From assembly GCA_030037185.1 (NCBI GenBank), contig JASHRR010000212.1, positions 1-6,875 of the forward strand: a stretch of DNA of 6,875 bases. The letters run 5' to 3'. The stretch comes from Xanthobacteraceae bacterium (GTDB taxonomy: Bacteria > Pseudomonadota > Alphaproteobacteria > Rhizobiales > Xanthobacteraceae). Below the pieces are notes generated by a model. The model was not told the origin of the DNA, searched no databases, and saw nothing but the letters and a program-made list of their open reading frames with translations. Shown piece by piece: positions 1 to 6,036 of the stretch (the stretch's first letter is position 1; each line of letters opens with the position of its first letter). The position numbers were made by a program, and so were the translations under genes.

Positions 1-2
1 CC

Positions 3-137
3 CGAACTATACGATTTCGATGCCATATTGGCCGCTTCAACGAAGCATCTGGCAGGCAGCGAGCTCAGGAGGATGCGAGGAACCGGATCCAGGTAGTCGC
101 TCGAGCGATTGAGCAAAGCCTGCAGCAGAACCACTAA
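3..137 (+). CDS. Possible 3' end of an unidentified gene, cut by the window edge
   Basis: Frame 3 is open from the left edge to a TAA at 135-137 and gives about 44 residues. The last part (EDARNRIQVVARAIEQSL) reads like an amphipathic, charged helix of a real protein C-terminus. The alternative frames in the same stretch are interrupted or look random. I do not recognise the family. Codon third positions are less GC-rich than in the intact genes further right, so this may be a decaying or recently acquired gene. The start lies outside the window. It could also be a chance open frame, since only 135 bases are visible. Confidence 0.3.
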   Translation, partial: RTIRFRCHIGRFNEASGRQRAQEDARNRIQVVARAIEQSLQQNH

Positions 138-406
138 AGTGCAGACCGCCTCGAATGAGGGGGACTCACGGCGCAATCCTTAGTCGCCGAATGGCGACCG
201 ACAAAGCGACTATCGAATACGCTAATGCGAGCGTAGGTCGGTTTGGGTTCTTGCGACATCTCTGGCGACTGCGACAAGAGGGCTGCCGGCGATTGAGCGT
301 CTGCTGGGGCCAAAGCGGCGGTTACTCATTTGGTCCGCAGCACCTTCGATAGCTGCCGTACTGACGCCATCGAGGGGCACAGCGCCTATGGGCCAGGATG
401 AACGGA

Positions 407-514
407 CTACTGCATTGCAAAATCGATTTTGAGTCGCTCCCAGTGTTTGCGCTGGAAATCAGCGTAATCTTTCTCGCCGTATCAGCCATCGGGACGGGCC
501 GAAATCCCGATCAT
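407..514 (-). pseudogene. Possible C-terminal remnant of an unknown gene, with an internal TGA
   Basis: On the minus strand, a stretch ending in TAG at 407-409 reads YGEKDYADFQRKHWERLKID followed by FAMQ. It is rich in W, Y, H and K in a way unusual for chance translation. An in-frame TGA (482-484) directly precedes it. Upstream of that TGA the same frame continues without a stop past an ATG at 514. A TGG-to-TGA change would join the two parts. I do not recognise the family. The opposite strand also has short open frames here, so the strand is not certain. Confidence 0.2.
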
Positions 515-562
515 TGCAATGGGCAGCATCGGTGCCGCAGATTTTTCTGATGAGGAGGCAAG

Positions 563-640
563 ATGAAACCTATACGTAATTTAATCGTCATAGCTAGCTA
601 CGGCTCTGCAAAATCCATGAAGCTTACTTGTTTGAAGTAA
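563..640 (+). CDS. 25-residue ORF with a strong ribosome binding site; probably a broken gene start
   Basis: An ATG at 563 is preceded at 552-558 by GAGGAGG, one of the best Shine-Dalgarno sequences in the window. The product begins MKPIRNLIVIASYGSAK and stops at TAA 638-640. The ATG overlaps a TGA (ATGA at 563-566) that closes a short open frame running from 468, the usual arrangement of translationally coupled genes. The first residues faintly recall the start of host-attachment/eRF1-like proteins of Rhizobiales, but this is too short to assign. It runs over the start of the substrate-binding-protein remnant in another frame, so it is more likely a fused or frameshifted relic than a functional small protein. 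Confidence 0.3.
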   Translation: MKPIRNLIVIASYGSAKSMKLTCLK

Positions 641-756
641 AGAAACCCGAGGAATCAAAGTACCCCGGCGACTTCTACAATCTGCGAGGTATGATTCCGG
701 CTGCTGAGGCGTTCCGCCCGCTCAGGGACGGCGGTTGTCCGCTCGTGAATGGTTGA
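598..756 (+). pseudogene. C-terminal remnant of an ABC transporter substrate-binding protein (Leu/Ile/Val or urea type)
   Basis: Frame 1 is open from 598 to TGA at 754-756 and reads AYLFEVKKPEESKYPGDFYN, then about six residues on IPAAEAFRPL, and ends GGCPLVNG. This is the usual end of periplasmic branched-chain amino-acid/urea-type binding proteins in Bradyrhizobium relatives, where a YLxxVKxPxESKxPxDxY segment, an IPAxxAF segment and a Cys-Pro-Leu-Val end recur. Those proteins are normally about 400 residues long, so only the last 45 or so remain. Upstream the frame meets a TAG at 595-597, and no binding-protein sequence is visible before it. No permease or ATPase gene is present. The family assignment comes from recalled family patterns, not from a search. 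Confidence 0.6.
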
Positions 757-1012
757 GGCCCTGAGTTTCCTGGTTCGGCCACAGGGAGAGTTTAGGCAAT
801 TTCGGGGGCTGAGGACTGCCGCGTCCTCGGTCAATATTCGCACGGTTTCTACTGCTGCGACGCACAGCTCGTGGCCGAGTTGGGTCAAAATGAGCCGTGC
901 CACTCATTGCGTCGGCACGGCAGATCTACCTTACCTTAGTAAGCGGCCCCGAGCCGGCGGCCGGCGCTTCCGAGGCGGCCCAAGAGCGGTCGCCTGCGCC
1001 CGAAATGGAGGC

Positions 1013-2542
1013 TTACTCGTGCAATCCCGCCCTGCGCAGCCCATCGAGGATGTGCTCTAAATCCGCGGGCGCAGCATTCCACTTGCGCAACTCGACATGT
1101 GCCGAGAAATTCGGCTTCACCTCGAGGATGCGAGCGAGCGCATCTGCCGCATCTTTGTGGCCGAGCTGTCCCTTCGCGGCTGCGGTCAACATATGCGTCC
1201 AGTAGAAGTGTGGCAGCCCGATCTTCTCCACGTCCGCGATCGCATGCTCGTAGTTCTTCTCACTGTAATGCAAGCGCGCGAAGCTGAAATGATACCAGCC
1301 CGGATGCAGCGGATTGAGCAGCTGCGCCCGCCTGGACAGCTCGGCGCCACGCGCGAACTGACCCATGAAGGCGTAGTAATGGCCGACGTCGGCCAGGGTC
1401 TCGGGATCGTTGGGATTGAGGCTCAGAGCCAGCTGCGCCTCGGCCTCGAACTTCTCATTCTCGCCGCGAAAGAAGTGGACGATTGCCAGCCAGCACCGGG
1501 CATAGGCATTCTGCGGATCAAGGCGCGTCGCCGCGAGTGCATGCACAAGAGACCGCCCGATCGGGTTTGGTCGCGGATTCATCTCGAAGCGATGCTCGCC
1601 TAAATAGACGTTGGAGAGCAACGCGTGGGCATCGGCCGACAGCGGATCGAGTTCGACCGCCTTTTCTAGCAGATCGCGGGCTTCCGCGTGCATCTCGGCG
1701 CTCAGCATCCAGGTGTAGCGGCGTGCCCGCAGAAGACAATCGTAGGCATTGAGCTCAGCCGCGTTTTTCTTGAGGGCTCGCTGCAGGACCGCATCCTGCA
1801 TCTTGACACCAAGCGTTGCCGCGATCGTGCGGGTTACCTCGTCCTGCAGACCGAAGATGTCGACCATCTCGCGATCGTAGCGGTCCCCCCAGAGCTGAAC
1901 ACCACTCGCGCCCTCGATGAGTTGCACTGAGATGCGCACGCGTCCTGCGGCGCGCCGCACGCTGCCCTGCACCACGTAACCTGCGTGGGTGCGTGCGCAC
2001 AGATCCTGCAGGTCCAAGGCACGTCCCTTGAACTGAAAGGACGACGCGCCGCCGATCACCCGCAGATCCCGAAAGCGGGCGAGATTGGTGATGATGTCTT
2101 CGGTCAGGCCATCGGCGAAATACTCGTCCGCGTCGGCGCTGAGATTCGCGATCGGCAGCACGACAAGTACGGGCTTCGGATCCTCCGGGGTCACCGGTCC
2201 ACCGCGTTCGGGTGCGGCAGGTTCTGGATCATGATCGGGTGTGATCTGCGCCTGAAGCTCGAAGCCGCGGCCGCGGACCGTGCGGATGACGCTCTGGCTG
2301 TCGCCGCTGTCTCCGAACACTCGGCGCGCCGATTTTACGGCGCTTGAGATTGTCGCCTCCGAAACGGCACGGCCCTGCCAAACCTCCTCGATCATCTCGT
2401 CGCGGCTGATGACCCGGTTGGCGTTGCGCACCAGGCAGACGATCAGATCGAACACGAGCGGTTCGACGGGTTGCGCAATTCCGTTCCGGCGCACCTCGTA
2501 CCGGTTCGTATCAACCTCGAACTGACCGAAGCGATAGCGCAT
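1013..2542 (-). CDS. Winged-helix transcriptional regulator with TolB-like and TPR domains
   Basis: Probable cytoplasmic DNA-binding regulator of 509 residues. Residues 1-100 form an OmpR/PhoB-type winged helix, starting MRYRFGQFEVD, with the recognition region around SEATISSAVKSARRVFG and the wing IRTVRGRGF. Residues 125-250 match the TolB/FlgO-like domain found in adenylate-cyclase-associated and CadC-like proteins (VLPIANLSADADEYFADGL). From about 265 to 480 there are TPR-like helical repeats (LEKAVELDPLSADAHALLSN; LALSLNPNDPETLADVG). No hydrophobic membrane span separates the winged helix from the rest, so unlike CadC it is not membrane-anchored. I prefer the ATG at 2542, with GGGG six bases upstream and the family-like N-terminus, over a GTG at 2560 that lacks a ribosome binding site. 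It is divergent from the methyltransferase and may control it. The ligand or signal is unknown. Confidence 0.9.
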   Translation of the reverse strand: MRYRFGQFEVDTNRYEVRRNGIAQPVEPLVFDLIVCLVRNANRVISRDEMIEEVWQGRAVSEATISSAVKSARRVFGDSGDSQSVIRTVRGRGFELQAQITPDHDPEPAAPERGGPVTPEDPKPVLVVLPIANLSADADEYFADGLTEDIITNLARFRDLRVIGGASSFQFKGRALDLQDLCARTHAGYVVQGSVRRAAGRVRISVQLIEGASGVQLWGDRYDREMVDIFGLQDEVTRTIAATLGVKMQDAVLQRALKKNAAELNAYDCLLRARRYTWMLSAEMHAEARDLLEKAVELDPLSADAHALLSNVYLGEHRFEMNPRPNPIGRSLVHALAATRLDPQNAYARCWLAIVHFFRGENEKFEAEAQLALSLNPNDPETLADVGHYYAFMGQFARGAELSRRAQLLNPLHPGWYHFSFARLHYSEKNYEHAIADVEKIGLPHFYWTHMLTAAAKGQLGHKDAADALARILEVKPNFSAHVELRKWNAAPADLEHILDGLRRAGLHE

Positions 2543-2756
2543 CTCAAGCCCCGCGGGCACCTAACACGATCGTAGCCCGGGAAATCCTTAGCGTTCCACC
2601 TGATCTCCCCCGGAAACCTCCACGTTCAGCAGTGGCAATTTCCACAGTGCCCCCAAGCGCGAAGTTCGGGCTTGCGGAATACTTCAATTGCCGGCTGCAA
2701 ACGCCAATGGCGACCGGCCCGTACCCGCAACAGCCTGACCGTGAAAGGAAAATCCA
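2543..2756. promoter_or_regulatory. Divergent intergenic control region with an imperfect palindrome
   Basis: This 214-bp stretch separates the starts of the regulator (minus) and the methyltransferase (plus) and must contain both promoters. At 2632-2645 there is a 14-base near-palindrome, GTGGCAATTTCCAC, with one mismatched pair. The flanks carry a direct repeat of CAGTG (2630-2634 and 2645-2649). Either could be an operator for the neighbouring winged-helix protein; OmpR-type winged helices usually bind direct repeats. I could not pick a convincing -35/-10 pair by eye. AAGGAA at 2745-2750 is the likely Shine-Dalgarno of the methyltransferase. Confidence 0.4.
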
Positions 2757-3587
2757 ATGACCGCTACAGCGCAACCCATCCTCACCCCCGACTACGCAGC
2801 GATCAAGGCTAAGCAGAACGTCGCCTGGGCCTCGGGCGACTATGCCCGGATCGGCACGACCCTGCAGATCGTCGGCGAGAACCTCGCCGACGCAATAGAC
2901 CTGAGGCCCGGCTCCTCGGTCGTCGACGTGGCGGCCGGCAACGGCAATGCGACGCTTGCCTTCGCGCGGCGCTGGTGCGACGTCACGTCGACCGACTACG
3001 TCGATGCGCTCCTCGCTCGCGGTCGGGCGCGCGCCGAGGCTGAAGGCCAGAATGTTACGTTCCGGATCGCCGATGCGGAGCAGCTGCCATTCGAAGATGA
3101 CAGCTTCGATGCGGTGGTATCGACTTTCGGCGTCATGTTTACGCCCAACCAGGCAAAGGCCGCGAGCGAGCTTCTCCGCGTCTGCCGGCCGGGTGGCATG
3201 ATTGGCATGGCGAACTGGACGCCCGAGGGCTTCATTGGCCAGGTATTCAAGACGCTCGGCAAGCACATTGCGCCGCCCGCCGGTGTGAGCTCTCCGGCCC
3301 TGTGGGGCACCAAGCAGTTCATCGAGCAGCACTTCGGCCCCAAGGCGCGGCACATCGCTTTTGTGAGCGGGGCGTTCGTCTTCCGCTACCGCTCTCCGGA
3401 ACACTTCATGGACGTGTTCCGCACTTACTACGGCCCGATGCACAAGGCCTTCCTCGCGCTCGATGAAGCCGGCCAGCTGGCGCTCGCTAAGGACCTCATC
3501 GCGACGATCGCAAGCTTCAACACCGCCTCGGATGGGTCGATGCGCGTGCCGTCCGCCTTCGCTCAGATCGTGATCACCAAGGCGTAG
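2757..3587 (+). CDS. Class I SAM-dependent methyltransferase
   Basis: A 276-residue Rossmann-fold methyltransferase of the Methyltransf_11/UbiE-like type, transferring a methyl group from SAM to an unidentified small-molecule acceptor, probably in the cytoplasm. Motif I is VVDVAAGNGNATL (residues 55-67). An acidic residue ending the second strand is D80 (TSTDYVD). The ADAEQLPFEDDSFDAVVSTF segment (106-125) is the standard motif II/post-I block of this family. RVCRPGGMIGMANW (141-154) is motif III. The C-terminal third, from about 160, is probably the substrate-selecting cap. Length is normal and no key motif is lost. The ATG at 2757 has AAGGAA seven bases upstream. It is transcribed away from the winged-helix/TPR regulator, which suggests regulation by it. 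The acceptor cannot be told from sequence; UbiE-type quinone methylation is possible but not supported by context. Confidence 0.9.
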   Translation: MTATAQPILTPDYAAIKAKQNVAWASGDYARIGTTLQIVGENLADAIDLRPGSSVVDVAAGNGNATLAFARRWCDVTSTDYVDALLARGRARAEAEGQNVTFRIADAEQLPFEDDSFDAVVSTFGVMFTPNQAKAASELLRVCRPGGMIGMANWTPEGFIGQVFKTLGKHIAPPAGVSSPALWGTKQFIEQHFGPKARHIAFVSGAFVFRYRSPEHFMDVFRTYYGPMHKAFLALDEAGQLALAKDLIATIASFNTASDGSMRVPSAFAQIVITKA

Positions 3588-4047
3588 GGGCGGCAAGGCC
3601 GGACGAGCCGTCTCGAAACGTGGGATGATCAAGGCTTCGGGCTTGTCTGGCTCAACAGAAATGAGCCGCTGGGGATCAGGTGCGATGGCGCTCATTCGAA
3701 GTTACATCGTCATCTCCGGCGGCAATCACCGGTTTGGTTTTGGAAGTCAAGCACACCGACGGGTGGAGCAGCATTTGACGCACTCCGGTGGCGACCAAGA
3801 AGTTGCGACTCTCACGCTTATAACTTATTACCAGTTGAATCTCGGAATGGGGTCAGTTGTGTCAATCTAACGGCGTCCGCACCGTATCCGGTCCTACTCC
3901 GATGGCTCCCCCAATCGGGTGCGCGCGCCACAGTAATAACGGGCCGGCTGAAACATTTGCATTTTTTGGTAGCAGCAGCAGGTAGCCGCCTGCAAACGGT
4001 GGTCGCTGGCCGAACAATGATCGCGGCAGTGATCTAACGGAGGAAGC
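3588..4047 (+). promoter_or_regulatory. 460-bp gap upstream of metY: possible promoter and structured leader
   Basis: No gene with a start codon and ribosome binding site is convincing here. Three things stand out. A weak promoter-like pair, TTGCGA (3803-3808) and TTATTA (3825-3830) with a 16-base spacer, lies in the most AT-rich part. Between 3942 and 4011 the sequence can form a 7-bp outer helix (GGCCGGC 3942-3948 with GCTGGCC 4005-4011, one G-T pair). Inside it are two competing hairpins: TTTGCA 3956-3961 with TGCAAA 3991-3996, and GCAGG 3978-3982 with CCTGC 3989-3993. GGAGGA at 4039-4044 is the metY Shine-Dalgarno. A regulatory RNA is possible but matches no riboswitch class I know. Confidence 0.35.
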
Positions 4048-5340
4048 ATGTCAACGAAGAGCCAGAACCCCGAGACCATTGTCCTCCACTCCGGCTACCG
4101 CTCCGATCCCGCGAGCACCGCGGTTGCGGTGCCGATCTATCAGACGACGTCATACCAATTCAATTCGACCGAGCACGCCGGCAATCTGTTTGCGCTCAAG
4201 GAACTCGGCAATATCTACACGCGCATTATGAATCCAACCCAGGCCGTTCTGGAAGAGCGCGTGGCAGCGCTCGAAGGCGGCGTGGCGGCGCTCGGGGTGG
4301 CTTCCGGGCAGGCAGCCTCGCTGTTTGCAGTACAGAACATCTGTCATGCCGGCGATAATTTCGTCTGCTCGACGGATATCTATGGCGGCACCTGGAACCT
4401 GTTTCAGAACACGATGAGCACGATGGGGATCGAATGCCGCTTTGTCGATCCAGCCGATCCGGAAAACTTTCGTCGTGCGACCGACGCACGTACGCGCTGC
4501 TACTACGGCGAGACCCTGCCAAATCCCAAGCTTGCGGTATTTCCGATCGCCGAGGTCGCCAAGATCGGGCGCGAAGTCGGCCTGCCGCTCATAATGGACA
4601 ATACGGCCTGCCCGGTCCTGTGCCAGCCCATTAGGCATGGCGCTGCGATCACCATGCACTCGACGACGAAGTACATCGGCGGACACGGCACATCGATCGG
4701 TGGCATTATCGTGGATGGCGGCAATTTCGACTGGGAGAAACACTCCGACCGTTTCCCCATGCTCAACAAGCCGGATCCGAGCTACCATGGCGCGGTTTGG
4801 ACACAAGCGGTGAAGCCGCTCGGCCCGATCGCTTACATTATCAAGGCGCGCGTGACGCTCCTGCGAGACGTCGGTGCAGCCATGTCGCCGTTCAACGCAT
4901 TTATGTTTATCCAGGGTCTTGAAACCGTCGTGCTCCGGATGCGCCAGCATTGCAGCAATGCCGCTTCCGTGGCGCTGTATCTGTCCAAGCACCCCAAAGT
5001 CATCAAGACAATCTTTCCCGGCCTGATGATGGGCGAACCCAAGCGGCGTGCCGACACGTATCTCAAGGGCGGTTACGGGGGGCTGGTCGGCTTCGAGCTC
5101 AAGGGTGGTCGTGATGTCGGGCGCAAGTTCATCGACAGCCTGAAGATGTTCTATCATGTCGCCAACATCGGTGATGTGCGCTCGCTGGCCATCCATCCGG
5201 CCAGCACCACCCACTCGCAGCTTACGCCAGAGGAGCAGGCGAAGACCGGCGTTACCGACGGCTACGTGCGGCTGTCGGTCGGCATCGAGCACATTGACGA
5301 CATACTCGCTGATCTCGATCAAGCTCTCTCGGTCGTGTAG
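4048..5340 (+). CDS. metY: O-acetylhomoserine sulfhydrylase (O-acetylhomoserine aminocarboxypropyltransferase), MetY family
   Basis: A 430-residue PLP-dependent enzyme of the Cys/Met metabolism family. It condenses O-acetylhomoserine with sulfide (or methanethiol) to give homocysteine (or methionine) in the cytoplasm. Visible motifs: PIYQTTSYQF (29-38); YTRIMNPT (57-64), whose Tyr and Arg bind cofactor phosphate from the neighbouring subunit; ASGQAA (85-90) in the phosphate-binding turn; MDNTACPV (183-190), with D184 expected to contact the pyridine nitrogen; HSTTKYIGGHG (204-214), with K208 the expected Schiff-base lysine; and VRLSVGIEH (407-415), with R408 the expected carboxylate-binding Arg. 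The long form with the SLAIHPASTTHSQL block separates MetY from shorter (about 390-residue) cystathionine lyase/synthase relatives, although substrate choice inside this family cannot be proven by motif. The ATG at 4048 has GGAGGA four bases upstream. The gene stands alone, with no other methionine gene adjacent. Confidence 0.93.
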   Translation: MSTKSQNPETIVLHSGYRSDPASTAVAVPIYQTTSYQFNSTEHAGNLFALKELGNIYTRIMNPTQAVLEERVAALEGGVAALGVASGQAASLFAVQNICHAGDNFVCSTDIYGGTWNLFQNTMSTMGIECRFVDPADPENFRRATDARTRCYYGETLPNPKLAVFPIAEVAKIGREVGLPLIMDNTACPVLCQPIRHGAAITMHSTTKYIGGHGTSIGGIIVDGGNFDWEKHSDRFPMLNKPDPSYHGAVWTQAVKPLGPIAYIIKARVTLLRDVGAAMSPFNAFMFIQGLETVVLRMRQHCSNAASVALYLSKHPKVIKTIFPGLMMGEPKRRADTYLKGGYGGLVGFELKGGRDVGRKFIDSLKMFYHVANIGDVRSLAIHPASTTHSQLTPEEQAKTGVTDGYVRLSVGIEHIDDILADLDQALSVV

Positions 5341-5559
5341 GTCCATCTGTACGGCTAGATATGTCGTTCACCAAACCGCGCTTCGCACAACGTCTCGGGT
5401 GCTGCGATGCACTATCGGCTTCCGGTGTGGGTCACTTTGAGACCAAATCGGAGGCTGTATCATTGCCTGTCTATTCGTCCGGTCGTCCTACATGAGGAGA
5501 CGTTCTGCACGTTGCGTTTGTCCTGAACAACGTGCTGGGTCGCCGGCTTGTGTTCAGGG
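5341..5559. other. Gap after metY; no gene seen, one 8-bp inverted repeat
   Basis: This stretch separates metY from the 3' end of the convergent broken small gene. No frame gives a credible protein. I see no hairpin with a T-run directly after the metY stop. The only clear structure is the inverted repeat CCTGAACA (5522-5529) and TGTTCAGG (5551-5558), listed separately. Confidence 0.5.
5522..5558. repeat. Perfect 8-bp inverted repeat just past the stop of the broken minus-strand gene
   Basis: CCTGAACA at 5522-5529 is exactly complementary to TGTTCAGG at 5551-5558, with a 21-base loop. It begins two bases beyond the TGA (5560-5562) that closes the minus-strand reading frame. The position suits a transcript 3' end or RNA-stabilising hairpin, but neither side carries a T-run, so an intrinsic terminator is not supported. 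Confidence 0.35.
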
Positions 5560-5846
5560 TCACCGCCGGCTACCCGTCGGCAACCGTTTCCCACCGTGGC
5601 GTTCCGCAAAGGCCTGCGCGTCTTCCGGGTTAGCAAAGCAGAACACCACGAAGTCGCTGTCATCGCGGCGCAGGGAGTAGGTGAGCGGCGTCGCCGATAG
5701 GACACCGGCAGCGCGTATTCCGGCGGCGATCTCGCGAAAGTTGGCGACTGTGCCAAGGACCCCGAAAGCTCGACTCGGATTGCAGGGGCGGTCAGGCGGC
5801 GCTGTTTTCTTTTGCTGCGGTTCGGCGCCCGATTAGAGGTTGGCAT
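5560..5846 (-). pseudogene. Small hypothetical protein gene broken by one frameshift
   Basis: A minus-strand frame open from 5832 to TGA 5560-5562 reads [19 protein letters not shown], then [20 protein letters not shown] and [19 protein letters not shown]. This is strongly protein-like: alternating helix and strand, then an xxFGG/HGG-type end resembling short uncharacterised Rhizobiales proteins that end in an aromatic-rich strand, a DAxxFA helix and a GG turn. No start codon exists in that frame. A neighbouring frame opens at ATG 5846 ([18 protein letters not shown]) and reaches [10 protein letters not shown] exactly where the good frame begins, at a run of four C/G (5760-5763). One base change there would join them into a protein of about 95 residues. 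Function is unknown. No clear ribosome binding site precedes the ATG. A sequencing error could give the same picture. Confidence 0.5.
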
Positions 5847-5867
5847 GATAAACTTTAAAGCTCAACC
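5838..5867 (+). other. Hairpin-forming element directly before the terminator-like hairpin
   Basis: GGTTG (5838-5842) is complementary to CAACC (5863-5867) and encloses the 8-base palindrome CTTTAAAG (5853-5860). The second arm touches the first G of the next hairpin (5868). Tandem hairpins followed by T residues are seen at the 3' ends of small RNAs. It also overlaps the start of the broken minus-strand gene at 5846, so it could equally be part of that gene's 5' region. Confidence 0.25.
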
Positions 5868-5890
5868 GGGCCCCTACAAGGGCCCTTTTC
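5868..5890 (+). terminator. Rho-independent terminator-like hairpin, plus strand
   Basis: GGGCCC (5868-5873), a six-base loop (CTACAA), GGGCCC (5880-5885), then TTTTC. The GC-only stem followed by Ts fits an intrinsic terminator read on the plus strand. On the minus strand the stem is not followed by Ts. The nearest plus-strand gene is metY, whose stop is 527 bases upstream, so it may end a small RNA or a lost gene. Confidence 0.5.
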
Positions 5891-6036
5891 GTATGAGTAC
5901 CGTCGCAGTTCTCGCCGTCCTGGTGACGGTTTTCCCGGCCATCGCGGTTATACAATCCGCATCAGTAGCGATACAATTTCTTGATGCACTTGAAGAATTT
6001 TCCGACAGACTGAAAACGTCAGTATCGCGTCAGCGC
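5891..6036. other. Gap between the terminator and the phage-like gene pair; nothing assignable
   Basis: A plus-strand ATG at 5893 opens a hydrophobic stretch (MSTVAVLAVLVTVFPAIAVI) that looks like a membrane segment. It has no ribosome binding site and its frame runs on antisense through the minus-strand gene at 6037-6552, so I do not call it a gene. The minus strand holds only short frames, such as one ending FFKCIKKLYRY, with no start. No terminator for the minus-strand pair is evident. Confidence 0.4.

Larger units (their letters stand above)
138..1012. other. 875-bp stretch without an intact gene; degraded DNA
   Basis: No frame gives a full-length protein with a ribosome binding site and a credible domain. 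Short remnants inside it (407-514, 563-640, 598-756) are listed separately. Open frames at 155-352 (plus), 655-903 (minus), 749-1060 (plus) and 897-1205 (plus) have no recognisable motif. The last two run antisense into the 3' end of the regulator gene. From 757 to 1012 I see only a GC-rich palindromic block at 953-965 (GCCGGC, one base, GCCGGC). It lies just past the stop of the minus-strand regulator but has no T-run on that strand. Confidence 0.6.

Noticed and set aside
655..903. Minus-strand open frame of 82 codons
   Set aside because: Overlaps the binding-protein remnant on the opposite strand. No family resemblance and no convincing ribosome binding site.
953..965. GCCGGC-G-GCCGGC palindrome as terminator of the regulator gene
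   Set aside because: No T-run follows on the minus strand and the loop would be too small in the symmetric form. Such blocks are common in GC-rich DNA.
1097..1603. Plus-strand open frame of 168 codons
   Set aside because: Antisense to the TPR part of the regulator, with no motif.
2544..3695. Minus-strand open frame of 383 codons opposite the methyltransferase
   Set aside because: It is antisense to a gene with clear SAM-binding motifs, has no recognisable domain or ribosome binding site, and is Arg/Gly/Ala-rich as expected for a shadow of GC-rich codons.
3625..3870. Plus-strand open frame of 81 codons between the methyltransferase and metY
   Set aside because: No ribosome binding site and no recognisable motif; it shares its region with another longer open frame, so coding cannot be argued.
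3880..4047. SAM-II riboswitch upstream of metY
   Set aside because: I looked for the conserved GTGATTTG, GCCACGTTAAA and CGCTAAA elements and did not find them in order; only short partial resemblances occur.
4150..5346. Minus-strand open frame of 398 codons opposite metY
   Set aside because: It is the shadow of a gene with all expected PLP-enzyme motifs, and its own translation shows no domain.
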